Shown piece by piece: positions 1-7,473 of a stretch of DNA of 43,510 nt. The number at the start of each line of letters is the position of its first letter. Position 1 is the first letter of the stretch. Origin of the DNA: DAOTVS01 sp034436375 (GTDB taxonomy: Bacteria > Chloroflexota > Anaerolineae > SpSt-313). Under the pieces are notes generated by a model. The model did no database searches. It saw only the letters and a program-made list of their open reading frames with translations, and was not told where the DNA came from. The stretch covers positions 1 to 43,510 of the forward strand of contig DAOTVS010000139.1 of the NCBI GenBank assembly GCA_034436375.1, read 5' to 3'. Both the position numbers and the translations under genes were made by a program.

Positions 1-2
1 GC

Positions 3-833
3 TGTGCCTCCATACCTGATGCGCTCCTGGCGGAACAGCACATCATCATGGTGCCGTATTATGTCCATATCGGCGCCAAGTCCTATCGTGACCTCATCGA
101 TATGCCGCGGGATGCGTTCTACGAGTACCTGGCCCGCGCCACTGAGCTGCCCAAAACGGGCACCCCCTCCCCCGGTGACTATCTCTCGGCCTACCGCCGG
201 GCAGCGGCAGAGGGAGCGGAGGCCATCGTCTCGGTGCATATGACCTCCTTGGGCTCCGGAGGCTACCAGACAGCCTGCATCGCTCGCGATATGGCCAGGC
301 AAGAGTTCCCCAGGCTGGCAGTCGAGGTGATCGACACACGCAATGTCGCCATGTGCCAGGGGTGGATCGCCCTCGAAGCGGCGCGTGCGGCGCGACAGAG
401 CGCCGGCCTCAGCGAGGTGATGGCCCTGGTGCAGCAACTGATTCCCCGCGTGCGCATGATCCAGACGGCTGATACGTTGCGCTACCTCTACATGGGCGGG
501 CGCATCGGCCGCGCACAGCACCTGTTCGGCTCGCTCCTCAACATCAAGCCCCTCATCAGCATGGAAGATGGCATCATTGTGGCCCTGGGCACCGCTCGCA
601 GCCGCTCAGGCGCCTACCAGGCCATCGTGCACAAAATGGCCGACGCCATCGGTCAGAGCCGCTGCAAAGTGGCCTACCTGCACGCCGCCGCCCTGGATGA
701 GGTACGCAAGCTGCGCACCCTGCTGGAGGCGCGGCTACAGCCCGTCGAGACCCTGGTCGCCGAGCTTTCGCCTGCCCTCGGGGTGCATACCGGCGTTGGC
801 ACCGTGGGCGTATGCTACCTCCAACTGCCATGA
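3..833 (+). CDS. DegV family fatty-acid-binding protein, 5' end missing
   Basis: The reading frame is open from base 3 and runs off the left edge, so the true start is outside the window. The first ATG at 48 lies inside the domain and is not the start. Full DegV proteins are about 280 residues; about 276 are present here, so only a short N-terminal piece (the TDS segment) is lost. Visible family features are the VPYYVHIGAKSYRD segment, LPKTGTPSPGDYLSAY, the ligand-loop region SLGSGGYQTA, and the C-terminal GVHTGVGTVGV segment, where the family usually has a His-x-Gly-Pro-Gly motif. DegV/FakB proteins bind a long-chain fatty acid, and in Firmicutes they present it to the fatty acid kinase FakA. 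No fakA is seen here. The stop codon overlaps the mobA start (ATGA), so the two genes are probably translationally coupled. Confidence 0.9.
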   Translation, partial: CASIPDALLAEQHIIMVPYYVHIGAKSYRDLIDMPRDAFYEYLARATELPKTGTPSPGDYLSAYRRAAAEGAEAIVSVHMTSLGSGGYQTACIARDMARQEFPRLAVEVIDTRNVAMCQGWIALEAARAARQSAGLSEVMALVQQLIPRVRMIQTADTLRYLYMGGRIGRAQHLFGSLLNIKPLISMEDGIIVALGTARSRSGAYQAIVHKMADAIGQSRCKVAYLHAAALDEVRKLRTLLEARLQPVETLVAELSPALGVHTGVGTVGVCYLQLP

Positions 834-1417
834 TCAGCAGTATCATCCTGGCCGGCGGCCAGAGTCGCCGGCTGGGGGTGAACAAGGCGCTCGTGCCGGT
901 CGGCGGCGTGCCCCTCATTGAGCGAGAGCTGGCCGTGCTGCGCCTGCTGAGCGCGGATTTGCACCTCATCGCGAACGACTCCGAGCCCTACCGCCATCTC
1001 GGCCTGCCCATCACCGCCGACGCCTGGCCGGATGCGGGCTCCCTCGGCGGGCTCTACACCGGCCTGCGGATTGCCCGCCACCCGCACGTCCTGGCCGTCG
1101 GCTGCGACATGCCCTTCCTCAGCCTCCCCCTGCTCCGCTACATGGCGGGGCTCGCCGCCGATTACGATGTCATCATCCCGCGCACGGGCAAGCTCATCGA
1201 GCCGCTCCACGCCATCTACAGCCGGGCATGCCTGGCGCCCATGGAGGACCTCCTGCGCAGAGGCGGCCGGCGCATCATCGCATTCTTCCCCCACGTGCGC
1301 GTGCGTTACGTAGAGCAAGCCGAGATCGAGATCTATGATCCCGAGCGCCGCTCCTTCTTCAATATCAACACACCGGAGGACCTGGCCACAGCTGAGAGGC
1401 TGCTCTCGCCATCGTAA
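830..1417 (+). CDS. mobA: Molybdenum cofactor guanylyltransferase-like protein (MobA)
   Basis: This 195-residue nucleotidyltransferase fits the MobA family in length and motifs. The N-terminal nucleotide-binding loop is LAGGQSRRLG (residues 7-16) followed by NKAL, where most members have DKAL. AGSLGGLYTGL sits at 69-79, and the metal-binding VGCDMPFL at 90-97 places the Asp at residue 93. MobA attaches GMP from GTP to molybdopterin in the cytoplasm, making the bis-MGD cofactor of DMSO-reductase-type enzymes. I chose ATG at 830 over an upstream in-frame ATG at 812 because 830 overlaps the degV stop codon as ATGA and begins directly at the conserved MISSIILAGG. It converges with the recombinase-like gene, with six bases between the stops. 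A related sugar or cofactor nucleotidyltransferase is possible, since no other molybdenum genes are present. Confidence 0.86.
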   Translation: MISSIILAGGQSRRLGVNKALVPVGGVPLIERELAVLRLLSADLHLIANDSEPYRHLGLPITADAWPDAGSLGGLYTGLRIARHPHVLAVGCDMPFLSLPLLRYMAGLAADYDVIIPRTGKLIEPLHAIYSRACLAPMEDLLRRGGRRIIAFFPHVRVRYVEQAEIEIYDPERRSFFNINTPEDLATAERLLSPS

Positions 1418-1423
1418 GCCCCC

Positions 1424-2323
1424 TTACAGCGCATTCGCCGCCAGCGCCTGAATGCGTGGCAGCGTATCCCCCCACGCAATCTCCGATAGGCCCAGCTTTT
1501 TGCGCAGGTGCTCGGGCTCCATCCCCGCCCGGAAATCACGCACGGCGCACGTCCAACGCAGCATCTCGAAAGAGATGCCCCCGCTGAGGTCCGCCGCCTG
1601 GGCCACGCGGTGCAGCACATACTCCAGGTTGCGCCCGGTGCAGGGAAAGACGGTCAACTGTGGACGATAGGCCGCCAGGTAGCGGCGCAGCAGGGGCGGG
1701 AAGGAGGGCTCGAGGGCGATCTTGCGCTCCTTGTGGCGCCGGCGCGGGTCCTTGTAACGGATCCACACCGCCGGCGCGGCCGGGTCCGAAAAGTCGAAAT
1801 GACCCTCGTGCAGAGACAGACACTCGCTCTTTTTCATCCCCGTCTGCAGGAGCAGGTTCAACAGCGCGGCGGGCCGCGGGTCGGGATTCCTGGCATTGCC
1901 AGCCATGGCTTCAGCGGCCGCCCGCGCGCGCTCGATCTGCTCGCCATAGAGCACTGCCGGCAGGGGCGAGTTGGCCGGCTCGTGCACCAGCGCCGCCGCC
2001 GGGTCTGAGGGCCGGATGTTCGCCTCTGCCAGCCAGGCGAAAAAGACCTTGAGCGCCGTCAGCCGCCGCCCATACGATTTGGGCGTGCAGGGCACCCCGC
2101 GCCCATGCCGCAAGTACTCCATAAAGTCGCGCAAGTCCTGCGTGCCGATGGCGCCGATGCTCGTCTCCGCGCCCACGTAGCGCTCGAGCAGGCTCAGATC
2201 ACCCAGGAAAGACTTGATCGTATTCTCGCTGAAATCCACGCGCAACATGTGCGCGCGAAAGCCCTCCATGCAAGCGCGCAGAGTAGAGCGCTCGGTCAGG
2301 CCAGGCGTTGGCGCATCGCTCAT
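1424..2323 (-). CDS. Tyrosine-recombinase-like protein with degenerate catalytic site
   Basis: A 299-residue protein with the two-domain layout of XerC/XerD-type recombinases: an N-terminal SAM-like core-binding region (about 12-105; FSENTIKSFLGDLSLLERYV is typical) and a C-terminal catalytic fold (about 125-295; LLNLLLQTGMKKSECLSL is the TGxRxSE box). Catalytic positions, judged by motif alignment, are Arg I = Lys164, first His = Glu253, Arg II = Arg256 (kept), second His = Leu279 and nucleophilic Tyr = Leu288. No Tyr follows residue 235, so DNA cleavage is unlikely, although DNA binding may remain. The frame is intact, so this looks like a maintained non-catalytic protein rather than decay. 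The start is ATG at 2323, preceded by AGGAGG five bases upstream; an in-frame start further up (2437) would translate the inverted repeat in the leader. Confidence 0.8.
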   Translation of the reverse strand: MSDAPTPGLTERSTLRACMEGFRAHMLRVDFSENTIKSFLGDLSLLERYVGAETSIGAIGTQDLRDFMEYLRHGRGVPCTPKSYGRRLTALKVFFAWLAEANIRPSDPAAALVHEPANSPLPAVLYGEQIERARAAAEAMAGNARNPDPRPAALLNLLLQTGMKKSECLSLHEGHFDFSDPAAPAVWIRYKDPRRRHKERKIALEPSFPPLLRRYLAAYRPQLTVFPCTGRNLEYVLHRVAQAADLSGGISFEMLRWTCAVRDFRAGMEPEHLRKKLGLSEIAWGDTLPRIQALAANAL

Positions 2324-2334
2324 GAAAACCTCCT

Positions 2335-2486
2335 GACTGGTCGTAGGAGCTCGCAGGAGCTGCGGGAACTCGTAGCAACTCAGGAACTCGTGGGGCCTCA
2401 TACTGGCTGGGCCAGGCCTTGTTTGGGCAATCCCCATGAGTTCCCTCAGTTCCTTCAGCTCCCTCAGCTCCCTTGTGCGGCCAGTC
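2335..2486. repeat. Inverted element built of GGAGCT/GGAACT units
   Basis: The two arms begin with GACTGGTCG (2335) and, read on the minus strand, GACTGGCCG (2486). Each then carries four to six short near-repeats of the type GGAGCTGAG or GGAACTCGT. The arms end at GTGGGG (about 2395) and CCCCAT (2432), around an inner loop of about 36 bases. The element fills the leader of the recombinase-like gene and reaches nearly to the iscU promoter. Similar GGAACTCGTAGGAACTC units recur at 20135-20176. The function is unknown; it could fold in RNA or bind a protein as iterons. Confidence 0.75.
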
Positions 2487-2516
2487 TAGTGCACCTCTTC
2501 CCCCCTGTCAAGAATG

Positions 2517-2545
2517 TGGACAGTAAACGCTGACCGGCGTATAAT
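2517..2545 (+). promoter_or_regulatory. Sigma70-type promoter of iscU
   Basis: TGGACA at 2517-2522, a 17-base spacer, and TATAAT at 2540-2545. The expected transcript starts near 2552 and gives a leader of about 73 bases before the iscU ATG at 2625. Confidence 0.75.
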
Positions 2546-2624
2546 GGAACTGTGCAGGCGCCAGACGTGGAATCTTTGGCTGTGTGTCGCCATATGGCGC
2601 CCGATTTCTTGGAGGATTGTACAC

Positions 2625-3008
2625 ATGGTAGCCTATTCCGAAAAGGTGATGGATCATTTCATGAATCCGCGCAACGTGGGTGAGATCGCCGATGCCGACG
2701 GAGTCGGCACGGTCGGCAATCCGGTCTGCGGGGACCTCATGACTTTTTATATCAAGGTGCAGGATGGCCGCCTGGCCGACGTCAAGTTCAAGACCTTTGG
2801 CTGTGGCGCGGCCATTGCCGTCTCCAGCATGGTCAGCGAGATGGCCGTGGGCAAGACGGTGGAGGAAGCCAAGGAGATCACCAACAAGATGGTGGCCGAT
2901 GAACTTGACGGCCTGCCTGCACAGAAAATGCACTGCTCCAACCTGGGCGCCGACGCCTTACACAAGGCGATCGAGGATTATGAGCAAAAGCACGGCACCC
3001 AGCAGTGA
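2625..3008 (+). CDS. iscU: Iron-sulfur cluster assembly scaffold protein, IscU/NifU-N type
   Basis: A 127-residue protein matching the IscU/NifU N-terminal family over its whole length. The three cluster-binding cysteines are Cys35 (GNPVCGD), Cys60 (FGCGAAIA) and Cys104 (KMHCSNLG), with the conserved Asp37 that aids cluster release. It accepts sulfur from a cysteine desulfurase, builds a [2Fe-2S] cluster on itself and passes it to target proteins in the cytoplasm. The chaperone-binding LPPVK motif of proteobacterial IscU reads LPAQK here. The start is ATG at 2625, eight bases after GGAGGA (2611-2616); an upstream in-frame start lies in the promoter. No iscS, hscA or fdx is adjacent, so it is a solo gene with its own promoter and its partner desulfurase must lie elsewhere. 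Confidence 0.95.
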   Translation: MVAYSEKVMDHFMNPRNVGEIADADGVGTVGNPVCGDLMTFYIKVQDGRLADVKFKTFGCGAAIAVSSMVSEMAVGKTVEEAKEITNKMVADELDGLPAQKMHCSNLGADALHKAIEDYEQKHGTQQ

Positions 3009-3020
3009 GGGGCAATCACG

Positions 3021-3074
3021 CCGGCTGTTGTTCGTCATTCTGCTCTCTGGAGTCCAGTGACGAAAAGCAGCCGG
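3021..3074. repeat. Imperfect hairpin after iscU, possible terminator
   Basis: Nineteen-base arms at 3021-3039 and 3056-3074 match except at three positions (CCGGCTGTTGTTCGTCATT against CCGGCTGCTTTTCGTCACT). Inside the loop a second small palindrome, CTGGAGTCCAG, forms a nested stem. It begins 13 bases after the iscU stop. There is no T-run, so intrinsic termination is uncertain. Confidence 0.55.
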
Positions 3075-3195
3075 TACGATTGTTGTACAGAGTAATAGAG
3101 TAATAGCAGTGTCATGGCAGCGGGCCAAGTTGGCTCCTAGAGTCACACGGCCTTGTTCTTTCCTGAGGTCAGGGTTAGCCAAAGGGGATGAGTGA

Positions 3196-4188
3196 GTGAG
3201 CGCCAGCCAGCCAGCGAGCTTTGTACGTCCCACTTTCAAAGCAGAGAGCGCAGAAGATCTGCGCGAGCTGATTACCCAGGCCGAGCTGATCGTCGCCAAT
3301 CTGCGCGGCAGCGGCCCTCGCGGGCAGACGCTGCTCTTCTTGCTCGATACGATCGTCGACCTGCAAAAACGCCTGGACGCGCTGGGGGTCGACCTGCGCG
3401 CAGAGGAGACCCGCATTGAGACTGTGCAACGCCTGCTTCTGGCCAAAGACGGGACCCTCGTGCGCGAGATGCGCGCCGTAGGTGGCCTGGCCGCTGCTCG
3501 AGCAGCAATCAAGCCCCCTGCCGACAACTGGTGGTGGTTCCTCGATGCCCGCGTAGCCGATCGGCAGCGCAACCAGCTTCGGCGCGGGCTCACCATCCTG
3601 GCTGGGATCGTGGGCGTGTTCCTTATCGTCTCGCTCCTTTACCACTATGTCTTCCCGCCCGATCCCAAGCAGGTGGCCGTCATGGAACTCCAGAGCAAGG
3701 CCGATCAGGCCATACAGGCGGGTGATCTGGCCGCCGCCACCCAGGATTACCGGGATGCTGCCAGGGTGGCGCCGAACGACCCTGAGTTGCAAGCTACCAT
3801 CGGGGCGCTGGAGGAAAAGCAGGGGCACCAGCAGGAGGCAGATGCCGCCTATGCCGAGGCGGAAAAGCTCTCGCCCGACCACGCTCACTTTTTGGTTACA
3901 CGCGGCATGAGTCGCGTCAACCTGGGACTGCTGGATGGAGCCATCGCTGACGGCAAGGCTGCTGTACAGGAGAACCCGAATTTCGCTGAGGCGTACTTCC
4001 TGCTGGGCAATGCCTACGAGGCGCAAGGCGACCGCCTGACGGCTATCAATATGTTCAGCGAGGCCGCCGACAAAGCCGGCAACAGTAACCCCGCCCTCGT
4101 CGTCCTGGCCAAGACGCGCATGGGTATGCTGATGCAGCAAGCGCCCATGGCACAAGACACGCCGGCCCCCACTCCTACTGCACAGTAG
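3196..4188 (+). CDS. Membrane-anchored TPR protein
   Basis: A 330-residue protein. Residues 15-105 are helical and probably coiled, with heptad-like leucines (DTIVDLQKRLDALGVDLRAE). One strongly hydrophobic segment follows at about 131-151, then about four tetratricopeptide repeats at 163-300 (for example YRDAARVAPNDPELQ and FAEAYFLLGNAYEAQGD), and a Thr/Pro-rich tail. By the positive-inside rule the Arg-rich stretch before the membrane segment puts the N-terminal part in the cytoplasm and the TPR part outside. TPRs bind partner proteins; no partner can be named. The start is GTG at 3196, eight bases after AAAGGGG; nearby ATG and GTG codons are out of frame. The gene lies 11 bases upstream of the isomerase fusion and is probably cotranscribed with it. 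Confidence 0.8.
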   Translation: MSASQPASFVRPTFKAESAEDLRELITQAELIVANLRGSGPRGQTLLFLLDTIVDLQKRLDALGVDLRAEETRIETVQRLLLAKDGTLVREMRAVGGLAAARAAIKPPADNWWWFLDARVADRQRNQLRRGLTILAGIVGVFLIVSLLYHYVFPPDPKQVAVMELQSKADQAIQAGDLAAATQDYRDAARVAPNDPELQATIGALEEKQGHQQEADAAYAEAEKLSPDHAHFLVTRGMSRVNLGLLDGAIADGKAAVQENPNFAEAYFLLGNAYEAQGDRLTAINMFSEAADKAGNSNPALVVLAKTRMGMLMQQAPMAQDTPAPTPTAQ

Positions 4189-4199
4189 AGGAGGCATCC

Positions 4200-5879
4200 A
4201 TGCCTTATCCAGCACTAGACCTCTCTCGAGTGCGCACCACTCCCCTGCGAGAGCGGCACAACCTGGTACACCGGTCGGACCTGATTGAGCCCGGCGCCCC
4301 ACCCCCAAGTTTCACTTCCCCCGAGCTGGAAGAGGTTGCGGAGCGCATCGTAGCTGCCCGCCGCGCCGGCCGTCCCGTCATCTGGATGATGGGCGCCCAC
4401 GTGATCAAGTGCGGCCTCGGCCTGCTGGTTGGCGACCTGGTGCGCCGCGGCATCATCACTCATGTAGCCACCAACGGCGCCGGCTCGATCCACGATTTCG
4501 AGCTGGCCCTGATCGCCGAGACCAGCGAGGACGTCCCCACCGCCATCGAGGACGGCACCTTTGGCATGGCCGAGGAGACGGGCTCTCTGATGCATCAGGC
4601 CATCCGTGCGGGCGCGCGCGACGGCATCGGCTGGGGCGAGGCGCTGGGCCGCTTCCTGGCGCAGGACCCGCGCTGCCCGTATCGCGAGCTCTCGGTGCTC
4701 CATCGCGCCTATACCCTGGGTGTGCCCTGCACGGTGCACGCCACCATGGGCACCGATATCATCGACCAGCACCCCGCCTGCGATTTCGCCGCCCTCGGCT
4801 GGGCGTCGGGGCAGGATTTCAGGGTCTTTTGCGCCGCCGTTGCCGACCTGCAAAACGGGGTGTTCCTCAACGTCGGCTCGGCCGTCACCGGGCCGGAGGT
4901 CTTTCTCAAGGCCCTCTCCATCACCCGCAACCTGGGTTACCCGGTCGCGGGGTTCACCACCGCCAATTTCGACCTGGTGCCCCTGGGCGATTACCGCGCC
5001 CCCATCGGCAAGGACCAGGTGGCTTATTACTACCGTCCGCGCAAGAACGTGGTCAACCGCCCTGTATCCATGGGTGGGCGCGGCTTTCACATCGAGGGCG
5101 ACCACGCCCTCACCGTGCCCACGCTCTACGCCCACCTGACCCAGGCGTTGGGCGAGTCGCTGGCTATCACAACCAGGGCAGGCTTGCAAAGCCCTGGAGA
5201 CTCAAGTCTCGATGCTCTGCGCACAGCCGTCGGTAGGCGCTCGGCGGCGGCGCTGGCGGCTTTTGACGATCTGCTGGCGCGGCAGCCGCAACTGCGCGAA
5301 GCGGCATTGGACCTGGCGCGCGCCTACCTGGCCATCGCGCAGAGCCTGCAAACCGGTGGCACCCTCTTCCTTTGCGGCAATGGCGGCAGCTACGCCGACG
5401 CCCTGCACATCTCGGGCGAAATGCTGAAATCCTATGCCCGCAAGCGCCCACTGCCCGCCGGGCATCGTGAGCGGCTGGCGGCAGAGCGCAACGGCGAGGC
5501 GCTGGCGGCCAACCTGGAGGGAGGCCTGCGCGCCATCGTCCTCGGCGCCAATGGCGCCCTCAGCAGCGCCGTGAACAATGATTTCGCGGCACGCGACCTG
5601 AGCTATGCGCAGGAACTTTACGCCCTGGCCCGCCCCGGAGACGTCTTCCTGGGCATCTCCACCAGCGGCAAGGCGGCCAATGTAGGCAACGCGGCCAGCG
5701 TGGCTCACATGCTGGGCCTCACGACCATCAGCCTCACCGGCCCCGATGGCGGCCCGCTCGCCGCCCAGGCCGATGTGCCCATCCGCGCCCCCGGTGCGCG
5801 TACCGACCGCGTGCAGGAGTCGCATCTACTGCTCTACCATACCCTCTGCGAAATGCTGGAAGCCGAAGTCTGGGGCTAG
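4200..5879 (+). CDS. Fusion: deoxyhypusine-synthase-like domain + GmhA-type SIS phosphosugar isomerase
   Basis: A 559-residue protein of two parts. Residues about 40-315 resemble the bacterial deoxyhypusine-synthase-like family (MMGAHVIKCGL at 63-73, THVATNGAGSIHDFE at 87-101, TSEDV at 108-112, DGTFGMAEET at 118-127). Residues about 345-559 are a GmhA/DiaA-type SIS domain: CGNGGS at 392-397, ISTSGK at 486-491, and a metal set spaced as in GmhA (His403, Glu407, Gln539, His547). GmhA converts sedoheptulose 7-phosphate to glycero-manno-heptose 7-phosphate. The first domain's reaction is unknown; it has an NAD-dependent fold in characterised relatives, and bacteria make no hypusine. The start is ATG at 4200, five bases after AGGAGG. 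A GPH sugar transporter follows after 18 bases, which supports a sugar-related role. Confidence 0.8.
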   Translation: MPYPALDLSRVRTTPLRERHNLVHRSDLIEPGAPPPSFTSPELEEVAERIVAARRAGRPVIWMMGAHVIKCGLGLLVGDLVRRGIITHVATNGAGSIHDFELALIAETSEDVPTAIEDGTFGMAEETGSLMHQAIRAGARDGIGWGEALGRFLAQDPRCPYRELSVLHRAYTLGVPCTVHATMGTDIIDQHPACDFAALGWASGQDFRVFCAAVADLQNGVFLNVGSAVTGPEVFLKALSITRNLGYPVAGFTTANFDLVPLGDYRAPIGKDQVAYYYRPRKNVVNRPVSMGGRGFHIEGDHALTVPTLYAHLTQALGESLAITTRAGLQSPGDSSLDALRTAVGRRSAAALAAFDDLLARQPQLREAALDLARAYLAIAQSLQTGGTLFLCGNGGSYADALHISGEMLKSYARKRPLPAGHRERLAAERNGEALAANLEGGLRAIVLGANGALSSAVNNDFAARDLSYAQELYALARPGDVFLGISTSGKAANVGNAASVAHMLGLTTISLTGPDGGPLAAQADVPIRAPGARTDRVQESHLLLYHTLCEMLEAEVWG

Positions 5880-5897
5880 CCATAAGGCAGGCGCTCT

Positions 5898-7262
5898 ATG
5901 GCGAACGCAGTGTCGGAAAAACTCTCGCGCGGCCGCAAGCTTCTCTATGGCATGGGAGACTGGGGGTTCTCGCTTTCCTCCACCATCCTCTCGGTCTATT
6001 TCCTCATGTTCCTGACCGATGTGGTGCACCTGGACCTCGCGCTGGCCGCGGCTGCGATCTTTGTCGGCCGCAGTTGGGATTGGATCAATGACCCCCTGGT
6101 CGGCTATCTGACAGACCGCACGCGCTCGCGCTGGGGCCGCCGCCGGCCGTACCTGCTCTTCGGCTTTATCCCCTTTGGGCTGGGCTTTACCCTGCTCTGG
6201 TGGATCCCGCCGCTGCACTCACCTGGGGCGCTGGCCTTTTACTATGGCCTGGCCTACCTGCTCTTCGACACCGCAGCCACCTTTGTCTACATGCCCTATT
6301 TTGCCCTCACCCCTGAGCTGACCCTGGATTACGATGAGCGGACCTCGCTGACTACCTACCGCATGTTCTTCTCCATCGTTGCCGGGCTGGTCGCTTTCAC
6401 CCTGCCGGGCACGATCATCGGCCCCTTCCGGCCCGAAAACGCCAGCCGGGTGGCGCTGGTGGGCATCATTTTTGGCGCCCTCAGCGCCCTGCCCCTCCTG
6501 GCCACCTTTTTCGGCACCCGCGAGCGGCCCGAGTTCCAGGGTCAGCCCCTGCCCTCGGTACGCGAGTCGCTGCGGGCCATCCTGCACAACCGCCCCTTTC
6601 TCTTTGCCGTGGGCATTTACCTGCTCACCTGGATGACCGTCGATCTCTTGCAGCCGATGCTGCCCTATTTCCTCAAGTATTGGCTCAACCTGGAGCCCCT
6701 GCGCGACGTGATCCTGGGCACCGTGTTCGTCGTCGCCGCCCTGGCCCTGCCCCTGTGGGAGTGGGCCTCTCGCCGGTGGGACAAGCGCCTGGCTTATATA
6801 GGGGGCACTGGGTTCCTGGGGATAGTGATGCTCGTGCTCTCATTCATGCACGCGGGAGTGGCCGTGGCCGTGATTCTGGGGCTGGCGGCGCTGGCCGGGG
6901 TCGGCATTGCGGCAGCACACGTGCTGCCCTGGTCCATCATCCCCGATGCCATCGAATGGGATGAGCTGGAGACCGGCCAGCGCCATGAGGGCACTTTTTA
7001 CAGCCTCATCACCTTGATGAACAAGATTGGCGCCAGCCTGGTCGTGCCGGCGGCCGCTCTGCTCCTCGATTGGAGCGGCTATGTGCCCAATGCCGCCACG
7101 CAGGGCCCCCGCGTGCAGTTGGCGCTGCGGACCCTGGTCGGCGTGATCCCGGCCCTTTTGCTGATCGGCGGCATCCTCTTCGCAGCCGTCTACCCCCTGG
7201 GCCGCGAGCGGCACCTGGCCGTGCGCAAGGAACTGGAGCGACGTAGAGCACAGACAGGGTAG
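5898..7262 (+). CDS. Glycoside-pentoside-hexuronide (GPH) family cation symporter
   Basis: A 454-residue membrane protein with about twelve hydrophobic segments, the usual MelB-like size. The family signature is clear at 59-87: DWINDPLVGY with Asp61 and Asp65, Asp73, then the cytoplasmic loop TRSRWGRRRPYLL. A second family motif, DAIEWDELETGQRHEG, occurs in the C-terminal half. These carriers import oligosaccharides or glycosides with Na+ or H+. The acidic residues that bind the coupling ion in MelB are present in helix II; the substrate cannot be told from sequence. ATG at 5898 has only a weak ribosome site. Position just behind the isomerase fusion suggests uptake of a sugar linked to that enzyme. 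Confidence 0.9.
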   Translation: MANAVSEKLSRGRKLLYGMGDWGFSLSSTILSVYFLMFLTDVVHLDLALAAAAIFVGRSWDWINDPLVGYLTDRTRSRWGRRRPYLLFGFIPFGLGFTLLWWIPPLHSPGALAFYYGLAYLLFDTAATFVYMPYFALTPELTLDYDERTSLTTYRMFFSIVAGLVAFTLPGTIIGPFRPENASRVALVGIIFGALSALPLLATFFGTRERPEFQGQPLPSVRESLRAILHNRPFLFAVGIYLLTWMTVDLLQPMLPYFLKYWLNLEPLRDVILGTVFVVAALALPLWEWASRRWDKRLAYIGGTGFLGIVMLVLSFMHAGVAVAVILGLAALAGVGIAAAHVLPWSIIPDAIEWDELETGQRHEGTFYSLITLMNKIGASLVVPAAALLLDWSGYVPNAATQGPRVQLALRTLVGVIPALLLIGGILFAAVYPLGRERHLAVRKELERRRAQTG

Positions 7263-7310
7263 GCCGGGAGACGCGGAGAGTTTGATCCGTGTCTCTCTTC
7301 GTCCTCAAGG

Positions 7311-7344
7311 AAAAAAAAGAGCCCGAGCGCAGATACTCGGGCTC
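7311..7344 (-). terminator. Intrinsic terminator of tRNA-Glu
   Basis: On the minus strand a nine-base perfect stem, GAGCCCGAG / CTCGGGCTC, with an eight-base loop is followed at once by eight T residues. It begins three bases after the tRNA CCA end. Confidence 0.93.
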
Positions 7345-7347
7345 AAC

Positions 7348-7424
7348 TGGTAGCGCATGAGGGATTCGAACCCTCGGTCTCCTCCTTGAGAGGGAGGTGT
7401 CCTAGGCCGCTAGACGAATGCGCC
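7348..7424 (-). tRNA. tRNA-Glu (anticodon CTC)
   Basis: The minus strand gives a complete cloverleaf: acceptor GGCGCAT / ATGCGCT (G-U at the first pair), a D arm closely like the bacterial tRNA-Glu D arm (GTCTAGCGGCCTAGGAC), anticodon stem CCTCC / GGAGG with loop CTCTCAA and anticodon CTC, T arm GAGGG TTCGAAT CCCTC, discriminator A and an encoded CCA. It reads GAG codons. It has its own consensus promoter upstream and a terminator directly downstream, so it is a single-gene unit. Confidence 0.97.
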
Positions 7425-7443
7425 ACAACTCAACTGCGCGCTA

Positions 7444-7472
7444 ATTATAGCAGCGTTGTTAACGAGTGTCAA
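7444..7472 (-). promoter_or_regulatory. Consensus sigma70 promoter of tRNA-Glu
   Basis: On the minus strand TTGACA (7472-7467), a 17-base spacer and TATAAT (7449-7444): a full consensus match, as expected for a strong stable-RNA promoter. It is followed by GC-rich GCGCGC like a discriminator. The tRNA begins 19 bases after the -10 box. Confidence 0.9.
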
Positions 7473-7473
7473 A

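Noticed and set aside
1424..2323. Integron or phage integrase at a mobile element
   Set aside because: No attachment repeats, tRNA target or phage/plasmid genes nearby, and the catalytic residues are lost.
3175..4308. Long antisense frames of 300 or more codons (also 16155..17402, 17544..18551, 4215..5189 and their mirrors)
   Set aside because: They lie opposite well-supported genes in GC-rich DNA, lack family motifs and start signals, and are typical frame shadows.
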